A stretch of 64,000 bases of DNA from an uncultured Christensenellaceae bacterium (GTDB taxonomy: Bacteria > Bacillota > Clostridia > Christensenellales > UBA1242), in the NCBI GenBank assembly GCA_910587225.1, contig CAJULT010000002.1, positions 1 to 64,000 of the forward strand, given 5' to 3'. Every line of letters starts with the position of its first letter. Within the stretch, counting starts at the first letter, position 1. The notes under the pieces were generated by a model, which searched no databases, was not told where the DNA came from, and saw only the letters and a list, made by a program, of their open reading frames with translations. This document shows, piece after piece, positions 1-8,297 of this stretch. The translations under genes and the position numbers were made by a program.

Positions 1-1271
1 ACTCCTGCGCCGCCCGTTTGGGTGTAATATCCTTGAAAGGTATAACCCGTTCTTGAAGGTCTTGTTATACTTGGCATTGCAGAACCTTTTGTGGCATAAA
101 CAGTTGTTGATCCCCCACTTCCGCTTTGCTGATTAAGAGTAACTGTTTGCGTTATTGTAAAGCCCGACGTCGCCACTGCAGAGCCAGAGTTGTTCGCGGC
201 ATCATAAGCATAAATATGTACTATGTAAGGGCCGACTTCTCCATTGTGATTACTCTTATTGACCAGATACCGATAATTATATGTTTGTCCACCTACATTC
301 CAACTTCCACTACTTGGTTCATACCAAACAAGGTCATCCTGTCCATTTGCAGACGTCCATGTCGGAAATTGTACTTTCGTAACACCCTTATTGTCCGTGA
401 TATATGCATAGATATAAAAGCTGCTATCATTATTCCGAACAACCGTGGCACGTGAAACTGTAGGCGCTTGGGTGTCCGACAATGCAAAGTTGACTGCTAA
501 ACTTGAGGCGGAGAAATTCTTATATGTAGTAGAAGTAGTTACCTTACTATTCCATGTCATAGTATAGTCGGCATAGTCACGCCAATCCGGAGACACAGCA
601 TATAAACCTTCATAGTAATACCCACTCTTTGGATTTACAACAATTGAAATAGTGTCCCCATAATGTGCATTTAAAAACTCTATTCCATAAAAGCCATATC
701 CGTTATTGTACGAGGAACTTTTTGTTTGTGCATAACTTGAATTGCCGTTATCTATGTTTGCACTTATTGTTCCACCATTATCTCTTCCATAACTATTTTT
801 ATTATCGGCAACATGGATATGTAAAGTAAGTGATTGTGCAAATTTTGCATAAAGGCTTGTAGTCGAGTAATGAGTAAACTTGTATTGGGTTGCTGTAGAA
901 ACAAGATTTGTAAAGGAGCTATCAGAATACCAACCTAAGAAAGTATAACCTGATTTCACCTCAGCATCTGCACGTACATATTCCTTGTCAGTCACATACG
1001 AATATGCTGTTCCTGCTCCCGTTCCCGCAGTGTACAAAATTGTTCCGCGTGCTGTAACAGTACCCCCAACCGTATTATTGGATCCCGATGGATAAGAACT
1101 AGAAAAAGTATATGCACGCAAATACAAGTTTCCGCCAGCAGCCTTAGATTCTTCTTGGTCTTCTTCCTGCTCTACATTTGCGGGCGTAAAATTATTTATT
1201 AATAAACCAGTTCCCGCACCTAAAAGGCATAATGACAAAACTACTATCATTACTTGAAGAAATCTTTTCAT
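1..1271 (-). CDS. Exported repeat-containing surface protein, 5' part only
   Basis: The gene is open from an ATG at 1271, preceded by AAGGAGG, to the left edge of the window, so its C-terminus is missing. Residues 1-25 form a basic then hydrophobic signal segment (MKRFLQVMIVVLSLCL), followed by an acidic stretch. The next part has InlB-B-like 'SGYTFLGWY' segments. At about residues 265-350 there is a domain resembling the GBS Bsp-like repeat (VQFPTW, GQDDLVWY, HNGEVGPYIVHIYAYD). A second InlB-B repeat starts at the edge (RTGYTFQGYY). It is a paralogue of the gene at 20235-21101. It is likely secreted or surface-attached and the ligand is unknown. Both paralogues share the same poly-C/G promoter region. 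Confidence 0.85.
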   Translation of the reverse strand, partial: MKRFLQVMIVVLSLCLLGAGTGLLINNFTPANVEQEEDQEESKAAGGNLYLRAYTFSSSYPSGSNNTVGGTVTARGTILYTAGTGAGTAYSYVTDKEYVRADAEVKSGYTFLGWYSDSSFTNLVSTATQYKFTHYSTTSLYAKFAQSLTLHIHVADNKNSYGRDNGGTISANIDNGNSSYAQTKSSSYNNGYGFYGIEFLNAHYGDTISIVVNPKSGYYYEGLYAVSPDWRDYADYTMTWNSKVTTSTTYKNFSASSLAVNFALSDTQAPTVSRATVVRNNDSSFYIYAYITDNKGVTKVQFPTWTSANGQDDLVWYEPSSGSWNVGGQTYNYRYLVNKSNHNGEVGPYIVHIYAYDAANNSGSAVATSGFTITQTVTLNQQSGSGGSTTVYATKGSAMPSITRPSRTGYTFQGYYTQTGGAG

Positions 1272-1299
1272 TATACCTCCTTTATTATTTCAATTTATT

Positions 1300-1328
1300 A
1301 TTTTACATTATTAATCTAAATATGACAA
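1300..1328 (-). promoter_or_regulatory. Proximal promoter of the surface protein gene
   Basis: On the minus strand TTGTCA (1323-1328) and TAAAAT (1300-1305) are separated by exactly 17 bp, about 30 bp upstream of the start codon. The same element (TTGTCA, 17 bp, TAGAAT) lies at 21121-21149 in front of the paralogue. It would give a basal transcript independent of the distal poly-C/G promoter. Confidence 0.5.
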
Positions 1329-1397
1329 ACATTTTACGCTATTTTTGAGTGATTAAACCTTTTTTATCATACTTTTTTGGGACGTTTTCCATTTTTT

Positions 1398-1426
1398 ATT
1401 TTAGCAAATCCCCCCCCCCGCGTCAA
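1398..1426 (-). promoter_or_regulatory. Distal promoter with poly-C/G spacer (17 bp)
   Basis: Minus strand TTGACG (1421-1426) and TAAAAT (1398-1403) are 17 bp apart. Ten of the spacer bases are an uninterrupted homopolymer (C on the plus strand at 1410-1419). A sister promoter at 21207-21234 has nine and a 16 bp spacer. Homopolymers in the -35/-10 spacer are a known basis of phase-variable transcription in other bacteria; that role is inferred here. Confidence 0.65.
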
Positions 1427-1483
1427 GCGGATGAAGGAAAAAGTACAAAAAACTTAAAAAATTAAATTTTCCTATGAGATAAT

Positions 1484-1505
1484 ATAAAAAGCGGCTAAGC
1501 CGCTT
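1484..1505 (-). terminator. Rho-independent terminator of the TVP38-like gene
   Basis: The hairpin GCGGCTTAGCCGC (1491-1503) is followed on the minus strand by a T run. It overlaps the stop codon region of the gene ending at 1505. Confidence 0.8.
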
Positions 1506-2221
1506 TATTTTTTTGCTTTAAATACTTTTCCAACCCAACTTTCAATTTTATCTTTGTACTTGGTCGTAAGGTAAATTGATGCAATCGCAAAAATGAAAAA
1601 TCCAACCCAAAAAACTAGTCCCCAGCCATGATACGGAATAATTTGACCGCTTGAAAAATAACAGGTAAGATAGATACCGATCGTTCTTGTGATAAGTTGC
1701 GTAATTACAAAAAATGCCCATGTCATATCTGTAACCCCTGCAACTAAGCAAAGCACATCGTCTGGGAAAAATGGAAGTAACATCATTATCACGAAACTGT
1801 ATTTCCCATTACTTAAAAACTTCACCCATTTATCGCAGGTTTCTTTGCCTACCATGAAAGTTACAAGTTTTCTTCCGAATACCCTTCCTAAAAAGAAGGC
1901 AAAAGCGCTTCCAAGAAGTATGCCCGAAAGACTTAACAGTGCCGCTTGGGCTGGGCCATACACAATTGTTCCCGCTACCACCACTATCGTAGAAGGAATA
2001 GGTATAAAAGTCACCTGTAAAAATTGCATCAAAACAAAGATAAACCTTCCCCAAAAACCGAGTTTATCAATAAGGTTTTTTATTTTTTCAACTGAGTTAA
2101 CATATTCAATTAGCCCTGTAAACTTTAAAACCAAATACATGCCCACGAAAAAAACACAAAAAAGGAGGGTAACTAGTATCACCCGCCATACTTTTTGTTT
2201 TTTTGAGATTGGTTTTTCCAT
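1505..2221 (-). CDS. TVP38/TMEM64 (DedA-like, VTT domain) membrane protein
   Basis: This 238-residue protein has several hydrophobic segments. Its central region (about residues 70-125) carries the VTT/SNARE-associated signature: a re-entrant 'FIPIPSTIVVVAG' segment, then 'GILLGSAFAFFLGRVFGRK'. Members of this superfamily are inner-membrane proteins; some DedA relatives recycle polyprenyl-phosphate or export lipids, and TVP38 proteins are less defined. No strong Shine-Dalgarno sequence precedes the ATG at 2221, so the start is only moderately sure. It has its own terminator and is separate from the VanW gene upstream. Confidence 0.85.
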   Translation of the reverse strand: MEKPISKKQKVWRVILVTLLFCVFFVGMYLVLKFTGLIEYVNSVEKIKNLIDKLGFWGRFIFVLMQFLQVTFIPIPSTIVVVAGTIVYGPAQAALLSLSGILLGSAFAFFLGRVFGRKLVTFMVGKETCDKWVKFLSNGKYSFVIMMLLPFFPDDVLCLVAGVTDMTWAFFVITQLITRTIGIYLTCYFSSGQIIPYHGWGLVFWVGFFIFAIASIYLTTKYKDKIESWVGKVFKAKK

Positions 2222-2278
2222 ATAAATATTATGGTGTTAATCCAATTAAATTATGATTATTTTGATAAATTAATTTGA

Positions 2279-3790
2279 TTAAGGGCTGGTTTCGCTTGGG
2301 TTCATTTTTTCAAGCTTATGTCTAATATTTTCCTCCGCCTCGTCTGTCACCTTCTGCGCAGGAATTAATTTTACAGAACTTGCAGGAAGAGTCATACCTT
2401 CTCCAAGCTTTTCACCACCTTCAACAACAATGCCGTTTTGAGGCCAATAGAAATCATGTCGCAAAAGTTTTTCTTTCACCACTTCACCATCTTTTATATA
2501 TTGGAGGTAACCTTTTGTTTCATATCCCTCGCGTGGATATTTCAGCCTATGGTACTCCCCTTTGTAAAGCACATAATTTGAATATTCACCATTCGTGTCT
2601 GCAATGATTTTATCCCCACTGTGTCCTAGCACTTTAACAAGTTCGCTTCTAGTGCGAAGTGTCAGTCCGTCATCAAACTTTTGTCCATATATTTCCACAT
2701 TAGCATAGTTATCATCACCATAAGCCTTAATATAGATAGGCGCATCTGTAGTGTTTTTGAATACTAGGTCACTATACCCCTCGCTTACCATAGCATCAAA
2801 GGAAAGCGGAACATAGGAAGCTGGAAGAGAATGGTGTGCTGACTGCAAAATTTCAATGTCTGCAAGGCAAAGCGCATTATATAATGTTGAGGAAGCTTGG
2901 CAAACGCCACCACCCGCTCCTGATACATAAACACCATTTAAAATAATGTTTGCTTTTTTATATCCGTTTTCTTCGCTACGCGGACCAGTGGTTTTATTGA
3001 AAGACACCTCCTGCCCCGGCATAACTATCATTCCGTTAAAAGCTGAAAGAGCTTTTTTAACATTGCTTTTTCTATCATTACCTGAGGTAGCATAACTTGT
3101 TTTATATTTTGATCTGAGAGTTATTTTTTTAATAAGATCCTCTTTTTCTTCCACAGGAGTGACGCTTGAAAGAGGAATTTCAAGTTCTATTTGCTGCTTT
3201 TCGGCAAGCGCACTATCCAGCATTGACACGAGTTTAACCCTATCAACTCTGCGCTCACTCACATCAACAGCTGAAAACATTTCTTCTGCATCTGGGTTAA
3301 ATAGGATTGAAGCGGTCTGAGCCCCACCTTCAACTTTTTCAATAATATCATCAATTTTATCATCAAAGCCGCCCAAGATATTTTTATATGATAAATTTAC
3401 CCTAAGCCCCTCTCGCTTAACTTTGTTTTCAACCTTCTTTTTATTAAAAATGTTCCCGTCCCTGCCGTAAGCAAGCACCTTTGAAAGTGGCTCTTCAATC
3501 GAGCTTTTAGCTTCAAAATCACTTCCGTTAAGGGTGTACTTTTCACCGTCAAGCGTAAGTGTAACCTTGATATCATCCTTGTTTGCTAACATCTTAGTTG
3601 AAATAAGTGACTCCGCTTCCGCTTTTTTCATACCCGAAACATTTATTCCATTTATGTAGGTATTATCATAAAAAGTTGTGTTTTCGTTTACGCTATCTCC
3701 AAAATAGAATTGACAAAAAAGAAGCAGCCCTACTGATACAAAGGATACTCCAATCAGCCAAAAAATAGATTTATGTTTTTTCTTCGCCAT
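2279..3790 (-). CDS. VanW family protein with N-terminal PG-binding-like domain
   Basis: This is a 503-residue protein with an N-terminal transmembrane anchor (SIFWLIGVSFVSVGLLLF) and a large extracytoplasmic part. Residues about 45-210 resemble the peptidoglycan-binding domain usually found before VanW. The VanW domain follows (GPRSEENGY, GGGVCQASSTLYNA, HSLPASYVPLSFDA). VanW proteins are common in Bacillota cell-wall loci but their reaction is undefined. I start at the ATG at 3790. An in-frame TTG at 3826 is possible, because the AAGGG before 3790 lies only one base from the ATG. It is monocistronic, with a terminator between it and the ATPase. Confidence 0.85.
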   Translation of the reverse strand: MAKKKHKSIFWLIGVSFVSVGLLLFCQFYFGDSVNENTTFYDNTYINGINVSGMKKAEAESLISTKMLANKDDIKVTLTLDGEKYTLNGSDFEAKSSIEEPLSKVLAYGRDGNIFNKKKVENKVKREGLRVNLSYKNILGGFDDKIDDIIEKVEGGAQTASILFNPDAEEMFSAVDVSERRVDRVKLVSMLDSALAEKQQIELEIPLSSVTPVEEKEDLIKKITLRSKYKTSYATSGNDRKSNVKKALSAFNGMIVMPGQEVSFNKTTGPRSEENGYKKANIILNGVYVSGAGGGVCQASSTLYNALCLADIEILQSAHHSLPASYVPLSFDAMVSEGYSDLVFKNTTDAPIYIKAYGDDNYANVEIYGQKFDDGLTLRTRSELVKVLGHSGDKIIADTNGEYSNYVLYKGEYHRLKYPREGYETKGYLQYIKDGEVVKEKLLRHDFYWPQNGIVVEGGEKLGEGMTLPASSVKLIPAQKVTDEAEENIRHKLEKMNPSETSP

Positions 3791-3824
3791 ACCCTTAGTT
3801 TGAAGAAAATATATCAAAATATGC

Positions 3825-3850
3825 AAAAAAGCAGGCTTTTAACCTGCTTT
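3825..3850 (-). terminator. Terminator of the P-type ATPase gene
   Basis: The inverted repeat GCAGG...CCTGC (3831-3847) is followed on the minus strand by TTTTTT. It ends the ATPase transcript just before the VanW gene. Confidence 0.75.
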
Positions 3851-6274
3851 TTATTTATTTTTTCGTAAACTTGCCACTATTTTATTACCTAATTTCGCAA
3901 ATGGTTTTCGGCATGCTACACATACCCCAACTATCACAACGCCGCAAGCGAGTATGATTGATAGCGGAAGATAAACTGCTCTTGTAAACTCGTATATTCC
4001 AAAGAAATCCCCCATAAGCAGCGCTGCGCCTACAATGCAGATTAGCGAGCCGCCCATGGTCAGCCATCTGATAAGGGATGGCGGAATGCATAACGAAACC
4101 AAATTTAAAAAGCCGGTAAGAGTCAATGTCAAAACAGCAAGCGAAACAAATTCGGTATAAAGTATATCTGTCTTTTCATTCAAAATAACACAAGCCATGA
4201 CAGCTGCAAACATTAACAGCGCACGCGGAACTGACTTTTTAAGAACCTGTGGAATAAAGTTTCCTTGTATCAGTTTTGTGTTCGGCTCAAAGGTCAAAAG
4301 GAAGGATGGAACACCGATTACGAGCGATTCAAGTAGGAACATATTCTTAGGTTCAAATGGATATTCTATCCAGCAGCAAATCGTGATTAAACTCAGCAGC
4401 ATTGCAAACAGCGTTTTCATTACAAAGAGGCAGGAGGCATTTTGAACATTGTTTACTACCTGTCTTCCCTCTTTTACTACGGCAGGAAGAGCGGTAAAGT
4501 TAGAATCCATAAGCACAAGTTTTGATATGCTTCTTGCGACTTCACTCCCGTCCGCCATTGCGATAGAGCAATCTGCCTCTTTAAGCGCAAGCGTGTCGTT
4601 TACACCGTCCCCCGTCATTGCAACAACTTTGCCTTGATTTTTAAGTGCTTTAACAAGCGTATACTTTTGTTCGGGTGTTACCCTTCCAAATACTGTAAAT
4701 TTGTCCGCCATATCAGCTACTTCTTCAAGGCTGAAATTTTCAAGCGATACATACTTGTCATAGTTTTCAACGCCCACCCTTGCCGCAATTTTAGAAACTG
4801 TTTTAGGGTCATCGCCGGAAATTATTTTTACTTCAACTCCGTTGGCTTTAAACCATTCAATTGTTTCCTTCGCTTTGTCGCGAATATGCTCTTCCAAAAC
4901 GATGAGTGAAATAAGGGTTGATTTACCACCTGTCATGTTCTTAGCAAAGTTACCTTTATATTCGCTAATTCCTACAACGCGGTGTCCTTCTTTTGAGCAT
5001 TTATCGATAAGCTTTTCCTGCTCCTCGGTCAGCGCGCACCCTATCCTTGATACCGCCCCTAAAAAGTAAACTTTGCCACCAAATGCGGTAATCGAATATT
5101 TTCGCTGAGATGAAAACTCAAGTTTGTCTGTCGCTTCCATTTCGCTGTTCTTGCCAAAGTGTTCAATAAGCGCAATAGAAGTTGCATTTGTGGATTTTTG
5201 ATTATGAAGAATACAGGAAATAATTTTTTCAACATTCTCTTTTTTGCGTCTGCCATAGGTTTCAAAACCTACAACTTTCATTGTTCCGTCTGTTATAGTA
5301 CCCGTCTTGTCAAGGCAAAGCACGTTACTTCTAGATAACATTTCAATTGAGTACAAATCTTTTACAAGCGTCTTTTTCCTAGCTAGTTTCATTACACCCA
5401 CTGCAAGTGATACGGTCACAAGTAAAAACATCCCCGCAGGTATCATGCTGATAAGTGAACCGCTTGTTTTCTCAATAATAGTTTTCAGACCAGAGCCAAG
5501 CATATATTCTTTCAAGATTGTCAATAGCCCGATAGGTATAAGTGCAATTCCTATATATTTAATAAAACGATTTAAATCTCTGAAAAGATTAGATTTAGGT
5601 GCTTTAAATTCGCGTGCGCGAGCAGCTATTTGATTTATATAACAATCTTTGCCCACTTTTTCAACCCTTGCATAGCATAGCCCGGCGACAAGAAAGCTTC
5701 CAGATAACAAATGTGCCTCCATGCCCTTTTCAATCGCGTTGGACTCCCCTGTAAGCAGGCTTTCATTGACTTCAACTTGACCATCTAAAATTATACAGTC
5801 GGCTGGAATTTGGTCGCCATTTGCAAGCACGATTATATCATCAAGTACAAGCTCCTGTGAAAGCACCTCAATTTTTTTACCATCTCTTATCACTTTCACG
5901 CGCGGCGCGGTAACTAACGATAATTTTTCAACTGTAATCTTTGCGCGTATTTCTTGAATGATTGCAAGTGCAGTGTTACTAACAATAACGACAAGAAAAA
6001 TAAGGTTACTATAAGACCCTACGCAGAATAGCGCAATTGCTAGCGCAAGCCATAAAAAGTTGAAAAAAGTACAAATATTTTTAACAAAAATTGATAAATA
6101 TGACTTGGAAGTTTTTATTTTTGTATTGTTTACAAGTTTATCTTCAATGCGAGATGCAACCTGTGCGCTCGATAGTCCTTCTTCAATGGTAGGAAAAAAT
6201 CTTTCAACCACTTTTGATTGAAGCGCATCTTTTTTTGATTTTTTTTGCAATTTTACCCGTTTTTCTTTTTTCAT
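3851..6274 (-). CDS. P-type (E1-E2, HAD-IC) cation-transporting ATPase
   Basis: The 807-residue protein has the full catalytic set: actuator loop LLTGESNAI, phosphorylation site CLDKTGTITDGT, and hinge MTGDGVNDTLALKEADCSIAM. Membrane helices lie at both ends in the P2-like pattern (two, two, then a C-terminal group). The M4 signature that binds Ca2+ in calcium pumps (PEGL) reads IPAGMF here, so the usual glutamate is absent. Related Bacillota pumps have similar variants, so the ion cannot be named. It starts at 6274 behind TTGACA-17-TATAAT and is divergent from cca. Confidence 0.92.
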   Translation of the reverse strand: MKKEKRVKLQKKSKKDALQSKVVERFFPTIEEGLSSAQVASRIEDKLVNNTKIKTSKSYLSIFVKNICTFFNFLWLALAIALFCVGSYSNLIFLVVIVSNTALAIIQEIRAKITVEKLSLVTAPRVKVIRDGKKIEVLSQELVLDDIIVLANGDQIPADCIILDGQVEVNESLLTGESNAIEKGMEAHLLSGSFLVAGLCYARVEKVGKDCYINQIAARAREFKAPKSNLFRDLNRFIKYIGIALIPIGLLTILKEYMLGSGLKTIIEKTSGSLISMIPAGMFLLVTVSLAVGVMKLARKKTLVKDLYSIEMLSRSNVLCLDKTGTITDGTMKVVGFETYGRRKKENVEKIISCILHNQKSTNATSIALIEHFGKNSEMEATDKLEFSSQRKYSITAFGGKVYFLGAVSRIGCALTEEQEKLIDKCSKEGHRVVGISEYKGNFAKNMTGGKSTLISLIVLEEHIRDKAKETIEWFKANGVEVKIISGDDPKTVSKIAARVGVENYDKYVSLENFSLEEVADMADKFTVFGRVTPEQKYTLVKALKNQGKVVAMTGDGVNDTLALKEADCSIAMADGSEVARSISKLVLMDSNFTALPAVVKEGRQVVNNVQNASCLFVMKTLFAMLLSLITICCWIEYPFEPKNMFLLESLVIGVPSFLLTFEPNTKLIQGNFIPQVLKKSVPRALLMFAAVMACVILNEKTDILYTEFVSLAVLTLTLTGFLNLVSLCIPPSLIRWLTMGGSLICIVGAALLMGDFFGIYEFTRAVYLPLSIILACGVVIVGVCVACRKPFAKLGNKIVASLRKNK

Positions 6275-6288
6275 TTTCTCTATTTTAT

Positions 6289-6317
6289 ATTATAATAAAT
6301 ATAGAAATGCTTGTCAA
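6289..6317 (-). promoter_or_regulatory. Promoter of the P-type ATPase gene
   Basis: Minus strand TTGACA (6312-6317), a 17 bp spacer and TATAAT (6289-6294) match the housekeeping sigma consensus exactly. The -10 ends 14 bp before the ATG, so the leader is very short. Confidence 0.75.
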
Positions 6318-6366
6318 ACTTATTCTAATAAAGTTTGAAAGTGTTTTTAAATAAAGGATAAAAGTT

Positions 6367-7599
6367 ATGGTTATTCAAATTTCAGATAAACTAAAAGATC
6401 TTGCAAGGCTGCTACCTTGCAGTTTGTATGTTGTTGGCGGATACGTTCGCAATAGTCTTATGGGGATTGAACTTCCAGACATAGATATTACCAGTTCTCT
6501 CACCCTTGACGAACTTGCTACTCATCTTCAAGGAAGCGAGTTTGAATTTAAGGTTAAAAGTAAGTCACTTGGTACAGCGATTATTTCGTATGAACAGGAA
6601 AGCTACGAATATTCAGCTTTCCGTCGTGACATATATGGGCAGGACGGCTCACACTCCCCTGAAAAAGTTGAGTTTAATGTCAGCGCCCAAGAGGATGCCT
6701 CCCGCCGCGACTTTACAATCAATGCAATTTACTACGACATTAAAAAGGATGAACTTTTAGATTTCTATCATGGCATTGATGATATTAAGAAGCGAATCTT
6801 GCGCACAGTTGAATCTCCTGATAAGGTGCTTTCAAAAGATGGCGTTCGAATTTTAAGACTTTTCCGCTTTGCAGCCGAGCTTAATTTTAAAATTGATAAA
6901 GAAACTCTCCTTACCGCTTACAAATATGCAGGCAATGTAAGGGATATTTCAAATGAGCGTAAAATAACTGAAATAATAAAAATCTTGCACAGCCCACTCA
7001 AATATAAAGTTTCTAAACCTAACGCATTTATGAGAGTTTTCAAAATTTTCAATAAAGCACAGCTATGGTCTTGCTTTGGTATGGACACACCTAAAATTAA
7101 ATTTAACATAGTTAAAAAGGTAGAACATAAGTCACAAGGCTTTCTTATCGACTTAATTGATACAGTAAATCCAATTAGCGTATCTTACTATCTTGAAAGA
7201 GTACTTGAAGATATAGGTCTGCCAAAGAAAATGCAAGCACATTATATAAATGTAATATCTGGCTATTACGCTGCGCTTAATCGCGAAAATAACAAGCCAT
7301 ACTTCTTTAAATATTTTGATAATTTCCCAATCATTTACCCGCTTGTAAGCAAAAAGTCTAAACTGCTTGCCATGAAATATGAGTTCTTTTATAAGTACAT
7401 TATCAGTCATAAACTGGTAATCAGCGTGAAAGATCTTAAAATAAGCGGTGATGATATTAAAAAATATTATCCAGAGGTTAACCCTAAACGTTATAAGGCA
7501 ATACTTGAAAGCCTACTGAGCGACGTATTTGACTGCCGCTTAAATAATGACAAAAAAGAGCTTATCGCCGCAGTAAAACAAAAGTTAAAATATCTCTAA
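6367..7599 (+). CDS. cca: CCA tRNA nucleotidyltransferase (class II)
   Basis: This 410-residue enzyme rebuilds the 3' CCA of tRNAs from CTP and ATP. Residues 20-40 have the class II nucleotidyltransferase signature (VVGGYVRNSLMG, then DIDIT with the metal-binding aspartates; the usual VRD is VRN here). RRDFTINAIYYD and the 'DGVRILRLFRFAAELNF' segment follow. The C-terminal half is the less conserved helical body. AAAGGA sits 9 bp before the ATG. Poly(A) polymerases share the fold, but the length and Gram-positive context favour the CCA enzyme. Confidence 0.93.
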   Translation: MVIQISDKLKDLARLLPCSLYVVGGYVRNSLMGIELPDIDITSSLTLDELATHLQGSEFEFKVKSKSLGTAIISYEQESYEYSAFRRDIYGQDGSHSPEKVEFNVSAQEDASRRDFTINAIYYDIKKDELLDFYHGIDDIKKRILRTVESPDKVLSKDGVRILRLFRFAAELNFKIDKETLLTAYKYAGNVRDISNERKITEIIKILHSPLKYKVSKPNAFMRVFKIFNKAQLWSCFGMDTPKIKFNIVKKVEHKSQGFLIDLIDTVNPISVSYYLERVLEDIGLPKKMQAHYINVISGYYAALNRENNKPYFFKYFDNFPIIYPLVSKKSKLLAMKYEFFYKYIISHKLVISVKDLKISGDDIKKYYPEVNPKRYKAILESLLSDVFDCRLNNDKKELIAAVKQKLKYL

Positions 7600-7631
7600 A
7601 AATCAGCAAGCTCAAAATAAAGAAGATGAAT

Positions 7632-7659
7632 AAAAAAACAGCCGTTTGGCTGTTTTTTA
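7632..7659. terminator. Bidirectional terminator between cca and the membrane-protein gene
   Basis: The hairpin ACAGCC...GGCTGT is flanked by an A run and a T run, so it can terminate both convergent genes. Confidence 0.8.
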
Positions 7660-8295
7660 TCTGTATATCTCCATCATTTGATAAAGCGAATAGGTATTCG
7701 CAGGTACCGTTACTTTTACGATTTTATTCTTGTCGCTCTTGTAATACCCTTCTGTTGAGAAGTAGAAGGTAAGGTCGGTCGTTACGTCAGTATCTGAAAG
7801 CGAGAAGTAAACTGTTTTAAAAGTTAAGTTATGAACATCTGCGCCATACATTGAAGTAAATTCACTTCCGTCTTTATTATAGAATTTTTGGTCGCTGTCA
7901 TAAGTAAACTTTACATAACTATTTCCAAGCAAATCTTTAAGAGCGCTTGTCGTTTCGGTAAAGTCGGTAGGGTCAGTTTCCACAATGGTATATCCAGCTG
8001 CGCGACCGCTAAAAAGTGACCTAAGTGCCGTTAATCTAAACATATCATTGTAAGTGTTGATAAACTTATCATAATCCTCACTCGTTTCATCATAAGCTAC
8101 ATCGCTAGTAAATTCAGTTGAAACAACAGTTATACGATTTGGATTGTTAATAAAATGTGGTTTCAAATCAATGTTTACACATGCCATGATAATGATTGCA
8201 AGTGCAAGAAGGAAACATACTCCTAAGGTAACACCAAGAGTGATCTTTCTAGTCTTTATTCGTTTTTGAAGATAAATTTCGTCTATATTTTCCAT
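7657..8295 (-). CDS. Membrane-anchored protein downstream of ftsH
   Basis: This 212-residue protein is not recognised. A charged N-terminus (KRIKTRK) precedes one transmembrane segment at about residues 20-43, and the rest is predicted outside the membrane with many Thr/Asp/Tyr residues. The start codon lies two bases after the ftsH stop, so the two are almost certainly co-transcribed and translationally coupled. A link to FtsH is only inferred from this. The stop codon overlaps the shared terminator. Confidence 0.8.
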   Translation of the reverse strand: MENIDEIYLQKRIKTRKITLGVTLGVCFLLALAIIIMACVNIDLKPHFINNPNRITVVSTEFTSDVAYDETSEDYDKFINTYNDMFRLTALRSLFSGRAAGYTIVETDPTDFTETTSALKDLLGNSYVKFTYDSDQKFYNKDGSEFTSMYGADVHNLTFKTVYFSLSDTDVTTDLTFYFSTEGYYKSDKNKIVKVTVPANTYSLYQMMEIYR

Positions 8296-8297
8296 GC

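Noticed and set aside
126..455. Plus-strand frame at the left edge
   Set aside because: The opposite strand encodes a continuous exported repeat protein from 1271 to the edge with signal peptide and ribosome binding site.
1689..2225. Antisense 178-codon frame over the TVP38-like gene
   Set aside because: Shadow of the real gene; no start signals and composition typical of the reverse complement of a membrane protein.
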